A stretch of DNA of 64,000 nucleotides from NCBI GenBank assembly GCA_963854835.1, contig OY978527.1, forward strand, positions 37,763,040 through 37,827,039, read 5' to 3'. Below the pieces are notes generated by a model. It made no database searches. It saw nothing but the letters and a program-made list of their open reading frames with translations, and was not told the origin of the DNA. Below are positions 12,003 to 25,100 of the stretch, piece by piece. The stretch comes from Megamerina dolium. Its lineage: Eukaryota; Arthropoda; Insecta; Diptera; Megamerinidae. Both the position numbers and the translations under genes were made by a program. Positions within the stretch are counted from its first letter, which is position 1; each line of letters opens with the position of its first letter.

Positions 12003-13333
12003 CTATTAAGATATACAAATGTATGTAAGCATGTACATATCGATAACAAGTGTCTGGTGGTATACGTGGTATTATGAGTTGGTCTTTTCTTTTCTTTTCA
12101 ATGACCTTGTAGAATTATTGTAACGATAAAAATAGAAAATGTATTAAACGTGTGCAAGTAAGATATTAACAATGCATTCATTAAATAATAATTAAACCAA
12201 TAATACCCAATAGGAACATTAAATACATTATCACTCTTAAATTATATAGCACAGAAGTGAATATGTAGACATTTTTCGGTCTGGTCAGCATAAGTTTTCA
12301 GTGCAATTTCCATATTTTGCGACAAAGAATTTGTCGACGGACAAATAGAGACTGTCAGTCAGACAATCTGTAACATCAGAACAACATATAATGATGTTGT
12401 ATCAAATTATCACAAATTTCACAATTGAATTGACATTTTTCTCCTACCAATCATATAATGGTCTGACATTTTTCCATCAATCACATAATATTGAAAAATT
12501 TCATGAAGTATCAATTTAAAAAAAATATTAAAAATATATAAGCATTTTCTAAAAATATGTTTTATATACCATTGAAAAGATAATTGTATAGCCTTGAATA
12601 TAATTCTAAATTTTCTATAGGTCAATAGTTATTATTTTGGAAAAAAAAATAGGTTTAAAAAAATTTATCTAATTTTTTATTTTGATCATAACTTTGAAAA
12701 TATTTCAAATAGGTTATAAATGTTATATATCACTGAAAAAGATATATCACAAACATACCGTTTTTTGATACCCATATTGATCGCATATTTGAACTTTGAC
12801 CTTGAGCCAAGCCTTATATGGGCGTTAGCGAGAAACAATTGTTGGTTTTTTATATTCACAAAAATAGGCTCTTTCCTTTAAGTGGGCTATTCTACCGGTC
12901 ATTGAAAACTTATATAATTTTAAATTTCATTTCATTTTTTTATGGCCAAATTCAATCACAAGATGTGAATATGTTGAAAGAGTCACAGCAATCACGAATT
13001 GAGATATCAGGCTTAAGCTTTATATTTGTTTTAATTGATTTAAAAATTTTAATGATTTAAATCTTTCACAGTTTTGTACATAGACTTATTTTGCGGAATT
13101 ATATATTTCCATTGTGTATGAATAAGTGATAAATAAACAAGAATCTATTGATAATAATTGGCTATGAGTTAGCATAGCATATATTGATATTTATTTAGGA
13201 ATTACTTTATAATATGATATTTACTCTATTTGTGATAATAATTGCAATGTTTAGATTTAAATTGACGTTATTTTATAGCCACAAATAAATATTCGTTTTG
13301 ATTCATTGTCTGGTACCTTGTATATGAGTAGAA

Positions 13334-13377
13334 TGTATATATACATATGTATATATACATATGTATATATACATGTA
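13334..13377. repeat. tandem 14-bp palindromic repeat
   Basis: About three copies of ACATATGTATATAT, each itself nearly palindromic. Confidence 0.8.
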
Positions 13378-14225
13378 TCCATGTGCATATGTTAAGAAAT
13401 TATACCAATCGTGATTCGTACATAATCCATACCCATTAAGAAAATCAATACAAAATTTCAAAATAAATTAAGAACATATTTACTTTATAAATATTTTATG
13501 GAAAATTAAATATTTTACCCTATACGTGAGACCTTTTGCATTCGAGTACATCACTACGTATAAATTTCTTCATCAATAATAAAATATTGCAATATCATCA
13601 TAATATTAGGTACATACATGCAACAAATTGAAAGAAACGGAAGAAAATAATATATTTAATATAGATTCAATATGTAGAAAAACTTGGTGAAAATGAAATA
13701 TCATCAAAATATATACATACAATGTGTATATGTAGGAAAAAATCATATATGTACATCATAAATTAAATAGAAAAAGTTACACATTTTATAGATATACATA
13801 ATATAGCATATGAAAATGGGTTTGCACATAATACAAAATATGAAATCGAGAAGAAATGTGCAATGTAATCATTAAAATCACATAAAAATATACATTAAGG
13901 TGGATCAAATTTTTTTAACTACCTTCCTCAATGACATGCAAAATAAAGTTCCACCTACTTTTTCAAGTAAATAAAAAATATCTACTGTAACCAACCAAGA
14001 AGAGCTTCTGGATTGAAGAAATGTATGACCATCCCCCATATATTCGATCCTATTCTAAAAAGTAGACAGTTCTAAATTTGGAATTGGTTTTGGTTTTTTT
14101 GGGAAAATTGAATTGCTTCAAAATGGGAAAAATTTTAGCATTTTCGCTGCATATAATTTCATCCACCTTAATATTCATAGTAACTAACAACGCCAGCAAC
14201 AATAGCAGCATCCAATCATATCATC

Positions 14226-14240
14226 TGCTGCTGCTGCTGT
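14226..14240. repeat. (CTG)5 microsatellite
   Basis: Five CTG units followed by TTTGAG. Confidence 0.85.
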
Positions 14241-15234
14241 TTGAGTTTGTTGAAAATTTATGCAAATCATTAGAAGTAAACAAAAAAAAAAAACAAAAAA
14301 AAAAAGATTACAACAGCAATATTATACTCAATTTATTACCTGCTGCATGCTTGCTGACAACCTGTGGTATTACATAAAAACTACGCTATATACATATGAC
14401 AACTTTCAGTTGTTGTTTATGTCAAATGATGGCGCCTAGCTACAGTTGAACTCAATTTATTTTTATTATTTTTGTATTTGTTTTTTTTTTTTCTATTGAA
14501 ACATTTTGTCATCAAACAATAATTAATGCTTAATTTACACATTTAGTTTTTATTATTTATCTCTTTTTTGGTTTTTTTTTTTTGAAAGTTTAGATATTTT
14601 TTATTACAATGAATTACACTAAAACACAAACATATATTGTATGTGTTATTATATTTTTTATTACAATATGCACTACGAGTATTGTTTTTGGTGACATTTA
14701 AATATGTAGTTCATATTCATAGTTATATGTATGTATATTGTAATAGAAAGCAATAAATTTATAGATTTGGAAAGAAGCCAGCCAAGATCATATTTAAGAG
14801 TTATAATCATTTTTAATCTAACTTACCAATATAATAATTTGAATATCTATAATTTTTAAACATAGTATAAAAATTAATTACAAGCACAAAAATACATATA
14901 TGTCGTTTAAACTTAAAAATCATGCTGCAAAAATAGATGAAATATTTTTAAAAATTTTATTGCAGCTTTGATAGAATTGATATCTTAGCTAATAACGTTT
15001 GCTCTAACATTTTTTATCAATTTTGAAATTAGTGTACATGGCCCGTCCTTTCTTTCAAGAAAAAAAAACTTCTTTTTTGCTTTCTATTTATATTACATTT
15101 ATATTACAAGTCTGGTAACCCTAAGTAATTTTTATAACGTTATGGAATACAAGTAATCTTAAATCAGATTTTAAGGTCATATCATTGTTAATTTATTAGA
15201 CTTTTTATTGATTTATATCTTCACTGAAACTAAG

Positions 15235-15855
15235 TATTTTGTATATTGTAGTATATTGCATGCGCTCAAACCAATTGTCTAAGCACTTTTGCCCCTCCGA
15301 CTGAGACACCTCCAAAATATGGTTTTTCTTGAGTTTGGTTCGACTTGGAAGACCCACACGGTCAATTACCGTTTTGTTTCAGGTTCATATGCATATATCC
15401 ATGATTCGTCACCTTATAACGTTCTTATAAACGTCTTTCGAAGCAGCGCGATCGAATTTTTTCATCATTACTTTTCACCAATCGACACGATTTTTGAGCG
15501 ATTGCTAAATTATACGGGGGATCCAACGAGAACTAATCTTTCTGACATCTAAGTGTTTATACAATATCTAATGCATGGCGGTGGAACTAATGCCCAAGGA
15601 TGCCTCTAACTCACGGTGTGTCACATGATGATCTTTCATTATCAGTTCATGCACAGCATCGATGGTTTCTGGCACAATAAACGTTTTGAATGACGCGCAC
15701 GAAATTCGTCCTGGAGCGAACGGCAACCACGCTTGAATTCGTTAAATCATTTGTAAATTGATAGAAGATAGAAGATAGAAGCACTGTTGTTAAAATAATT
15801 CACTTTGAAAATCGTAAAAAATCATAGCTCGAAAGTGTTCACGAGTTAAATCCAT
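15235..15855 (-). pseudogene. mariner transposase relic, core deleted
   Basis: On the minus strand the start is ATG at 15855-15853, reading MDLTREHFRAMIFYDF, the typical N-terminus of one mariner lineage. Downstream come PETIDAVHELIMKDHHV and THRELEASLGIS (helix-turn-helix region), KKFDRAASKDVYKNV, and a region matching DESWIYAYEPETK around the first catalytic Asp, followed by TVWVFQVEPN. The frame then jumps to DNWFERMQ-like C-terminal sequence near 15260. The segment holding the second and third catalytic aspartates is therefore missing. Several stops and frameshifts are also present. I infer an internal deletion followed by decay. Confidence 0.85.
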
Positions 15856-15991
15856 TTTTTGACCGTGATGAATTTTTCCAGTCATTGTAAACAACAAAAA
15901 TAGCGCTTGTACATCAAAACGTTCTGAGTACTTTTATGCTAAAAAAGGTCAAATTTTCCAATGGATATGTCAGATTTGACGAAAAAGTACT

Positions 15992-16043
15992 AGATTGTAC
16001 TTTTTTAAAAAATATAAAGATTGTACTTTTTTAAAAAATATAT
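15992..16043. repeat. tandem duplication of a 26-bp unit
   Basis: Two adjacent copies beginning AGATTGTACTTTTTT, differing only at the last base. They lie just upstream of the minus-strand mariner relic, so they could derive from its terminal region. Confidence 0.85.
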
Positions 16044-17040
16044 ACGTAGAGCAAAAGTATGCTGGAAACGTAGAGATTGTCTTCCTAGTACCCAATATAG
16101 TTGCCTTATGCGATTATTTATTTCTTGCCTTTTTTTGTGTTATGTGCACTTTCCATGTAAGTTTTGCATTGAGAGTTATGCCAAGGTATTTAGCCTTTGT
16201 GTCAATTTTAACAAGTTATTGATTTATTGATCTAAAAATTTAATGATACAAAATAGTTTCAACTTTTATATAAACTTTTAATAATTAAATTTTTTTCCTT
16301 AGTTGATATCTTCCTTATTTAAGCTAAACTCAAAAGAAGCCATCAATCTAGTATTTGTTTGTTTGATTTTGTCTCATGATATTATTGAAATAATCAAGCT
16401 TTTCTAAACTATTGCATTCGAATAAAGATTTTGTAGTTTTAATTTAAGCCAATTTTCCTTACGTATTTACTTCCACTTCAATTCCTTTGAAAATAATGCT
16501 GGCTTTCTTCAATATTTCAATTGGTTTCTTCATTCGGTTAACTTTTATAACCAGTATAAACAATTTTTGCATTAGTTTAATGCAGCATACTAATTTTGAG
16601 TCGCTTTTTCATTTTTTCATTTAACCTTTTTACTGACCTTCGAAATTTGTGTCTTCTATAAAATTGTTTTGTCAGTCAGATAAACATTAGAAGGATCAGT
16701 AAACACATTTTGTATGAATTTCTGTGTTAGAAGTCATGGTCAGATTGCTCTTCAGCATCACAAAGGACCAAAGAATACCACTAGTAAGAATATCGGTTAC
16801 TACTTTTAGTTTAATTACCAGTAACTTTAAGTACCCGTCATTTTCCAGTGACAATCGAATCGATTCGCTTTTAAATGCATTTGTGTTGAAAAATAAACAC
16901 ATTTAACTACATAAAAATGGTTATCAGGAGTAGTCGACTCTTTGATAATGAAAATACTAATATTTTTTAGTATGAATCTCTTCCCTGCAATCAATTAATT
17001 TATCAGCAATCTTGAAAAGGGTACAGCACTGAGTAAATCT
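16044..17040. other. AT-rich non-coding stretch
   Basis: No gene or mobile element recognised. Confidence 0.5.
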
Positions 17041-17042
17041 TA

Positions 17043-17880
17043 ATGAGTCCATATTAGTTTTACTTTGAATCGTAAAACATGCCCTTCAACTACAAATTAA
17101 TGGTGGAAATATATCACAAAAGAACTTAGTAACAATAATTGATAATTGGTTCGTGAGTTATTGCAAAAAATTGAATATTGAAGCAAAAATTGAAAAAAAA
17201 AAAAAAATGGATAAAAGTGAAATTTCGTGTTTTGATAAAGCATTGCTTTTTGATGAAAAAAATACAGTGGAATCAAATATTATCCGGACTCTGCTCCATC
17301 GAGACAAATGGCAGAAAAGTGGATTGCTGAATTTAAACGTGGTCGTACCAGCACAAACGATTTAGAACGCAGTGGACGCCCAATTGAGGCTATTATTCCA
17401 GAAAACATAAAAAAATCCACAAATTAGTTATGAATGATCGCAAATTGAAGGTGCACGTGACATTGTAAGGGTATCAGATGGTAGTGTCTTCACCATTTTA
17501 CACGAACATTTGGGTATGCGAAAGCTCTGTGCAAGGTGGGTGCTGCGTGAGCTCACAGTCGACCAAAAACAACAACGTATCGATGCTTTAACGAAGGCTT
17601 CGGATTGCTTCCCCATACACCGTATTCTCCAGATTTAGCCCCTCAGCGACTTTTTGCTGTTTTCAGATCTCAAGGAAATGTTTTCTGGAAAGAAATTTAA
17701 GTACGATGAAACTAAGGCCTACTTTGACGAGAAAGAGAAGTCGTACTATAAAAGTGGTATCGAAAAGTTGGATAATCACTATACTCGTTGTATCGCCCTA
17801 GAAGGCAACTATGTTGAATAATAAAATCGAGCTTTGTCAATTTTTTTTTTTTTTTTTTCATGCTTTTCCTACGGACTCAT
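17043..17880 (+). mobile_element. internally deleted mariner with TA duplications
   Basis: The outer ends are ATGAGTCCATA (17043) and the complement of TACGGACTCAT (ending 17880), each beside TA (17041-17042 and 17881-17882). Coding remnants in plus frames include WIAEFKRGRTSTNDLERSGRP at about 17321-17380 (17 or more clear mariner residues), FTRTFGYAKALCKV and the SRPKTTT region. Then HTPYSPDLAPQRLFAVF appears at about 17613, carrying the third catalytic Asp. The join skips the part with the first and second aspartates. The C-terminal region continues to about 17820. At 838 bp it is about 450 bp shorter than a typical mariner. Confidence 0.85.
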
Positions 17881-17883
17881 TAA

Positions 17884-18479
17884 ATGACATGTTACAATAT
17901 ATATAGAAGAGACACATGGAAGAAGCTCATTGAAACTATGAAATCGCATAATAAATTGAAAACACATAATCTTTATTTGGTGATTAGAAAGGCATTGTAA
18001 ATGAATAGCCCTGTTCTGGCACAAATCACAAAACTCACCACATCACAATTTAATATAGGTACATCTTATACGTCATTTTTGGGTTTTTGAACGATGTGAT
18101 TCTTCCGCATTATATCGTTACTTGAAGATTATTTTTCCAAAATGTCCATTATAATTTTAATTTATATATATATACTAGTGTAAATAGTTCTTCATTTTTC
18201 TTGGATTATGAAAAACCAAGAAAAAACGTGTTATCTCATAAATCTTCATTTACATGAAATATTAAGTCAATATTATTGTCATTGCTTTGCTTCTAATTAA
18301 CGCTCAATAACATGAATGGTTATCAGGAACAATTTCGTGATGTTTTTTTTTCATTTTCTTCATCTTTAGAATATGTATATGAGGTTTTATAAGGTATAAA
18401 AGTAAAATATCGCAGAAAAAAAAAATATTCAAAGTAACAATAAATAAATTCAAATTTAATAATTTTAGTTATTTGACCA
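17884..18479. other. AT-rich non-coding stretch
   Basis: Nothing recognised. If the candidate exon at 18480-18607 is real, part of this would be its 3' UTR on the minus strand. I see no AATAAA signal close by. Confidence 0.45.
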
Positions 18480-18607
18480 CTATAAGCGAGTATCAAAGTC
18501 CCTAAACGATGTCAGATCCTCTAAGACTTGATCCATAAAACATAAATTTGTTCGTCCATCATCTTCGATGTCCACCACTACTTGATCATATTCTTCCATT
18601 TGCTCAC
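18480..18607 (-). CDS. candidate terminal coding exon, unidentified
   Basis: On the minus strand an acceptor-like tract (CAATTTTCTTATGTTAG) ends at 18608. An open frame then starts with two bases (GT) and continues GAG CAA ATG GAA GAA for 41 residues to TAG at 18482-18480. The peptide is acidic and non-repetitive (EEYDQVVVDIEDDGR, then FMDQVLEDLTSFRDFDTRL), unlike the low-complexity frames around it, and the local base content is less AT-rich. The same tract also reads MLGEQMEEYD, so it could instead be a 44-codon small ORF. TTAG|GTGAGC could also be a donor rather than an acceptor. I do not recognise the protein. Confidence 0.4.
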
Positions 18608-21040
18608 CTAACATAAGAAAATTGTATTGCATATATTAACAATTATGCCAGTGATGTATTTTTACAATAACTAAAGTCAATTACAAATAAATATAAATAA
18701 CTACGAAATATTTAAATTTTAACTGTAATTGGAGAACAAAAAACGAAAAGAAAAAAAAACAGAAAATGCTACAATTTCGATTGAATTACAGATTCAACTT
18801 AGATTAGATGAAAAATGACACGAAAAAATCTGAAAATCACGTATTTTTACTGCAACAAATTTACGTAAATAAAAACTAGCACGAAAAATCATATATTTAT
18901 GTATTTATACCTATTGTGGTGGTATATACTGGTACTTTATAAAAAAAAATCAAAACTGAAAAACTGTTGCAATTTTACAGCATTGTTTCTTGTTTTCGTT
19001 TTTTCATTTTTTTTTTTTTTACCATGAAATCTATTTTTGTTCTTTTTATAAGAAAAGTTGAGTTGTTGAGCAAAGAAATGGTAGCACGTTTTCTTTTACA
19101 TACTTCTATTACTACCACTATGTTAGTTAAAATGCAACAAATTCAAGATTTTCCAAATGATAACTACGAGTTATGAACAAAAACGTCAATTGTTACTCTC
19201 TTGCTACTTTTCAATGGAATCAAGTTAAATGAAGTTAAGTGGATTGAATTGAATTAGAGCTACACTACGGCTACATGCCGCGTACATGTACACGTATATG
19301 TACATATATACGCACATATTATATGTACATGTGTTGGAACCGATGGTGGTATATATACCCCTCTAAATGAAAGAAATAAAGGAAAGAGTACGAATCAGTC
19401 AGTTATCGTTTGAAAAATAAAACGACCAGTACTACAGTAGGGAAGTAAGAGGAATGAACATATTTTGTGAATTAAGTGGAATTGAGTGAGTAATGTTGAC
19501 GATGTTGGATGTTGGTTAAAGAGCTTTAAAACTAAAGTCTGTGTTATGTCTGGTTTGGGGTCTGATATGCATTGTAATAATGTATCATGACGTTTAGCAT
19601 GAATCGAATTTTTGTTTTTGTTTTTCTGTTTTTTTCCTCAGACTGACAAGATGTATTATTGCATCAAATATTGCAGATAAAATAATTTAATGACAACAAG
19701 ACAATGAATACAAGTAGTGTAATAAAAACAACAACAAAGAATATGGAATATATAAAATTTACTTTTACTTTTCATTTTTCATAATCATAATCACTTTCAT
19801 TTAGCGTAACTCGAAGAATGAATATGTATTGTAACATGTGTAATGGGGACAACAGCAGAGACAACAAAAAAAAACGTGTCTAATGCTGTCAAACTATTGC
19901 CAATATCTAATACCGTTGTGTGGTAGTTTTTTAATAAACACCGAACCGATAGCAGCTAGTGAAGTCGTTCGCAAAATGTCTTCAAACCCGGTTGTGCAGC
20001 AGTTGGGTCTCCGGTTAGGTAGGGTGACACTCTCATGATCAAATATCACCACTATGATTAAATTTAAGTTGTTTACAAAGTATTAAATTGGATTTGTAAC
20101 TATATTTTGATCGACTATAATATTTCAAATAACATTTGGCTGACTTTGTCGATTTATTTGACATTATATATGAAATGTGAAGGCTATCTAAATTGTTATT
20201 ACCTAGATGAACTATCAAATAATGCCAATGGCAATAATAACTCTCCACCTGCTATCATCGCATATCGCTTCATTGATATATTCCCATTTTAAACTATTAT
20301 TACAGACGACTATAAGTAGATATATAATCTAATTTGACAACCTTATATGGTTCAAACACCCAATAGGCTCGCACATATGGTTCACCTCACATCTTAAGCA
20401 CTGTTTTGTATTTATGCCAGATAAATGTAAGGCGATAGATGGATAAATAAATGGTTGACAAGTGAACACATATAGGCTCTATTTAGTGGTGACATACGGC
20501 TTAATTGTGTTGACTCAATGTTAATCTAATCACTTAGTTCGCTTCCTACACCTTCCCACTCTCCTCTCCGAAACATGTCAACATTTTACTTTTTTTTGCT
20601 TAGTTGAATTAAAGTTAAACAGTCAGTTAAGCGATATTGTTTATTCTTATCTAAGCTTAACAAAGTGCAAGCAATACATTACAAAAGAAAAATTGTGCAT
20701 TCCATTGAGGTCGAAAGGTTTTTTTTGTATGAAGAGATATATATAAACATGTATGTATTATAGAATACATATATACTAAACAATATAATTTATATATTTC
20801 TCAAGTGTATTCACGCTTTAAATTGAAATCCTAAAAAACAAAATAAACCAAAAATAACCAACAAATATTTAATTACCATAACACAACAAAAATAATAATG
20901 AGAGAACATATGCAAAGTATATATACAAAAATGAAATGTGTATCTAAACATATATAGGATATACATGTATAGGTACATATCTTCTAGACACATGCATAGC
21001 AAACAACTAATTTGTTTCAAAGAAGCACATTTGAACACAA

Positions 21041-21085
<45 letters not shown>

Positions 21086-21136
21086 GTAATTATTATAAAA
21101 CTAATATAATAATTTAAAGCGTACAATAATAGTTTA
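18608..21136. other. AT-rich non-coding stretch
   Basis: No supported gene. It contains a T tract near 19008-19020. A less AT-rich patch at 19880-20040 carries a 20-residue open stretch (SSNPVVQQLGLRLGRVTLS, 19977-20039) that I cannot assign. The (TTA)n run is listed separately. Confidence 0.45.
21041..21085. repeat. (ATT)n microsatellite
   Basis: About fifteen perfect ATT units. Confidence 0.95.
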
Positions 21137-21240
21137 CTACGATATTTTGCTTTTATATTTTGTAATCATTTCAATATTTAGCTTTGTTGATATGTCGTCT
21201 GGGCATAATAGTGACACATGCTCAAACTTACACCGGAAAT
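21137..21240 (-). CDS. weak candidate terminal exon
   Basis: On the minus strand a strong pyrimidine tract (CTCTTTTTTTTT) leads to TTTAATTTAG ending at 21241. An open frame with two leading bases (AT) follows, reading FRCKFEHVSLLCPDD and then STKLNIEMITKYKSKIS, with stop TAG at 21139-21137. The leading phase is the same as for the candidate at 18607. Only 33 codons are open and no family is recognised, so chance is a serious alternative. A GTAAGT at about 21229-21224 could also act as a donor. Confidence 0.2.
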
Positions 21241-21242
21241 CT

Positions 21243-22160
21243 AAATTAAATACAAAAAAAAAGAGACAATTAAGATAAGTAAAAATAAAATAATTTTGTT
21301 GATTTTTTGTTAAATGTCTTTATTCTTGTGGTTTAGCATAAAATTCGTTTTTCTCTAGAAAATTGAGAATAGCAAAGCAACACTCTAATTAGCAATAAAA
21401 AAAAAACATAAAAGCAATTAAAAAATTTGCAGAAAAATTAAAATATAAACCGGCTCTCACCGAATCGTTTTATATCTGTCTACTTATTTTTTTTTTTTTT
21501 CTTACTTCAATTTATTTGATTTATTAATTCATATTTTATGACAAATTTAATCATTCATAACATGTTGATGTTGTCAAAATGAAAATTAAATATTTATTAA
21601 AGAAAGCTGACAGACAATATAAATTCCATGAAAAAAAAATATAAAACAAATGAACTTTAGGAACAATGATTGTTTACCACCATCTTGGGTGACATTATGA
21701 GGGTGGGTCAATAAGTACGTGAAGAACAGTCGGCATCACTAGTATGACCGCACCAAAAATTGAATAAGCAGCGGTAAATTGATTCCAATTGATGATGGAT
21801 TATATCGATAATATTTTCAAAACATTTTTCCGTTTCTTCAGCTTAGCTGTCTCAACGAAACGATGACGACTCATTCACTAAGACTCCTCTCTCACGCCTA
21901 AAATTCCTAAAGGCTTCGAATCGCCTCACTTTTGGGAAAAGTGGTAATATGACGTCACGGTAGTTCTCACCCAAAACAATGAGAGTTTACACACATAACA
22001 AAAGTATGGCTCGTATGGTACTTTGGCTCCTATGTGTTTTTTGCACTCCCACACTTGATAATAAGGATGGAAGCTATAGTCCCTTTCTGGTGCCATGCGG
22101 ATGATACCACAAAAGGTAGAGTGGTACATCTGGTCATTTAAGCGTTCGAATTTATAATTC

Positions 22161-22191
<31 letters not shown>

Positions 22192-23779
22192 TTTTGAAAT
22201 CAATAAAATAATTTCAAATTCACAACAATACATATTAAGCTACCCTCATTCTGGCGGTCTTAATCCGTCATTTTATGTCACTTTTAAGACTTTCGTATTT
22301 TTGCATAAAATTTTTGTGTTTAACTGTTTCATATTTTTTTTTTTTGTGTGTGTGTGTGTTTTCTTTTGTTGTTACACTTACTTAAAGTGCAAAAGTTTTA
22401 CTACTTTACATTTGTTTTTATTGCCCACAAACGTCGCCATACACTATGGGTCAGTGGTCTATTTACTGTTATATAAAGATCGAAAGCAAGAAAATATTGA
22501 ATCAAACAAAACGAAAAAAAAAACAAAATAGAGAAATGTTCTAACATAATGGTATTAGGCACATGCACTCATATGTATACATATATATATATACAATACA
22601 ATCGTTCAATTGACTCTATGGCTCTCAATTCAGTGTCATCCCATATGTATTGGTGGTATTTAAATATTTGTACATAGGTATACTTACTATTATATTATCG
22701 TAAGGGGTTTGATTACATCTTATGTCATTATTTAATGGATTTTATGTCTTTAAGAGCTGATAAACTTAGGTACAAAGAAAATGTTTAATTAAATGTGTAC
22801 ATCAAATGAAAGCAAATTGAAATGTTAAGCTAGTGCCACCACCAGAAGTATTATTCAATTATTTACTATTATCGCAGCCATTAAAATTTATAGTATTCTT
22901 ATACATAATCTTAGGTACATACTACATACAGTCAATGTTCAATAAAAACCATCAGCACTTAGCTGATGGTGCCCACCTTTTTATAATACTTGGTAGGTTA
23001 GTCGGTCAATCGACTGGTCCGTCTCAGTTAAGCTTATATACAGCAAAATTATAAAATGAAATAATAATACTTGTCAAATAGAAGATGGGTAGCTCAAATC
23101 CTATCTTTTGCGAAGCAAAATTCTGTCTTTTGCTTCCTTAATAGTTGGCTTCTAATTAGAGTTTACCAATGTGTGTGGATGAAAGTGTTTGAACTCAGCC
23201 TCTCTCTTCGAATACAGTATACAGCCTTCTGTGCATAAGATTCCTTGCTAAATAAACCGGACAGCTTTTTCTCTCAAAGCAGCCCAGTTGTCCTTACTTT
23301 GCGAAAGTAATTCCGTCAAAATATATGTGCGTTCTTCTAGAACCGATCAAATGTAACACCGCTGACAATGTTGAAAGAGTTCTCAATGAACTGAAAGAAA
23401 GACGACCATGCCAAGAGTTCCATAAGAGTCACCGATCAACCGCCTAATAATAAGTCAATTGGAAAGCTCAACTTAATTTTTTCTTAATCTTTCGGTGACA
23501 CGGTGATCACGAATCAGCAAGAGCAAGGAAGCAGCAGATTTACAGTATAAACTGTCCACTTTAAACAATCTAATTAAATAGTATTCATTGGTTGGAGAGA
23601 CTATATGTTGAAGCCACTTCGGAATTGATGTCCGAATCAAACGCATGGCATGAACTTTGTTGGACGTAATCCAGCGTTAGAATGAGATAAATGGCGATAT
23701 TCATTAATACCATGATTTCCTATGCATTAGACTTTAAATACGGACCAACGTCAATACATTTCAGTTGCAACGGAAAATC
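21243..23779. other. AT-rich non-coding stretch
   Basis: No gene called. GGGTGGGTCAATAAGTACGTG at about 21703-21723 looks like one end of a mariner-type transposon, but I find no partner. A minus-strand open frame at 21926-22129 has a mixed composition yet no recognisable domain. A perfect 8-bp hairpin lies at 22949-22969. The piece at 23270-23560 is less AT-rich but unidentified. Confidence 0.45.
22160..22183. repeat. (GA)n microsatellite
   Basis: Twelve or so AG/GA units. Confidence 0.9.
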
Positions 23780-24110
23780 CAATGAGATACAACGATGAGC
23801 TGTATGAGCTGTACGCTGACATTGACATAGTCAGGTGAATCAAAATCCAGCGGCTGCGTTGGCTAGGTCATGTCGAGCGAATGGAAGAAGACGCTCCAGC
23901 GAAGAAGGTGTAATATTCGGAACCCGCTGGAGGACGCAAAAGAAAAAGAAGACCAAACTTCCGTTGGAAGGACCAAGTTTTGGGTAACCTGGCGGCGCTT
24001 GGTATATGCAATTGGCGCCAGCAAGCGAAGAACAGAAAAGACTGGCGCCGCATTATATGTGCGGCCTAAATCGATCAGCGGTTGTTATGGCCACATAAGA
24101 AGAAGAAGAA
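23780..24110 (+). mobile_element. LINE 3' end, copy 2, with (AAG)n tail
   Basis: It begins around MRYNDELYELYADIDIV and, after a stop, continues IKIQRLRWLGHVERMEEDAP, then KKVYNSEPAGGRKRKRRP, FRWKDQVLGNLAALGICNW and RKDWRRIICAA, ending in a stop near 24066. This is the C-terminal end of a non-LTR ORF2. The 3' UTR (ATCGATCAGCGGTTGTTATGGCC) closes with AAGAAGAAGAAGAAG, the microsatellite tail also seen at 63567. A 1-base frameshift near 23910 separates the parts. It is the best preserved example of this family in the window and is heavily 5'-truncated, as is usual for LINE copies. Confidence 0.85.
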
Positions 24111-25097
24111 GTTCATCAATAACTGCACAATTCAGCTGCCGTTAAATGCTTTTGTCAATGCTGATTATTACTTTATAACAATAATTCTTTCGATCTCCCG
24201 AGTTCTTCCATAACAATCATTTCTAATCACCTAAGATTAATATTGCCAAACAAGATCAATCTTTTGGTTTAAACAGCTCAACATTATCTAACGTCAAAAG
24301 TGATAGTTCAAACTCCAATATGAATAAATAACAATCCATTTTATACGTCAACGTGCATATGTACATTCATTGCGATAGTCAATTTTTTTTTTCAGTATAA
24401 GTACAATATAATCATAAACATAAGTATTAATTTTTAAAATTGTTATGACTTATTAATACACAAATCAAGGTTTTTCTAGTGGTGGTGGTGGTGGTGGTGG
24501 TGTTGCTTGTTTATATTAATTGTATTTAGGAAGTTAAAGTCAATTATTAAAATATGTTTCGAGACAAATCGTTATGAACATTCCCTTTTTTTTTAGTAAA
24601 AAATTATTATGTGCACATATGTATCGTACAGTAAATAAGGCATAATATTTTTAGAAGAGAATGGTTTTATAAATTTAAATTTTTATTCAAATTGAAAAGT
24701 AGAATGCTTAAAACGTAATGATTGATTGACGAATTGACTTGAAACATTTTATAGAAAGTGTGAGTGATTTGCTGAAACTGGAATATTGTTATAGCATATA
24801 AAAAGGGAATGGTGCTAGTTTGAGGCATTACTTCATCAACAGTATCTGTCAACATTATAATTTATATGATTTTTAAATATTTTCAAAATTTTGAATATAT
24901 TCGAAAAATAACTCCTGTTTGCCTACCAAAACCTTAGCGTCATACAATTTCTTTTCCAAAGCTCTTATATATTTTGAATTAAAAATTAAAACGTTTTTTC
25001 AGCGTAAGTATTTTTAAAATTGGACGAATGTGATTTTCAGTCCAGAGTATTTAACAAAAAAATCCATTTTTGTGAGAGCGTCCTTTAGCTGAGCTTT
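24111..25097. other. AT-rich non-coding stretch
   Basis: Nothing recognised except a GGT repeat at 24480-24503. Confidence 0.5.
24480..24503. repeat. (TGG)n microsatellite
   Basis: Eight TGG/GGT units. Confidence 0.9.
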
Positions 25098-25100
25098 AGC

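Larger units (their letters stand above)
10397..15229. other. AT-rich non-coding stretch
   Basis: No supported gene in nearly 5 kb. The open frames here are low-complexity or lack coding features. Separately listed repeats lie at 11935, 13334 and 14226. A short minus-strand segment near 14341-14362 has splice-like flanks but is too short to call. Confidence 0.5.

Noticed and set aside
14341..14362. 22-base minus-strand microexon with AG and GTAATA flanks
   Set aside because: Too short, with no supporting reading frame on either side.
22949..22969. Perfect 8-bp stem hairpin followed by a T-rich stretch, like a bacterial terminator
   Set aside because: The window is eukaryotic and no transcript is seen upstream; a chance inverted repeat is the simpler reading.
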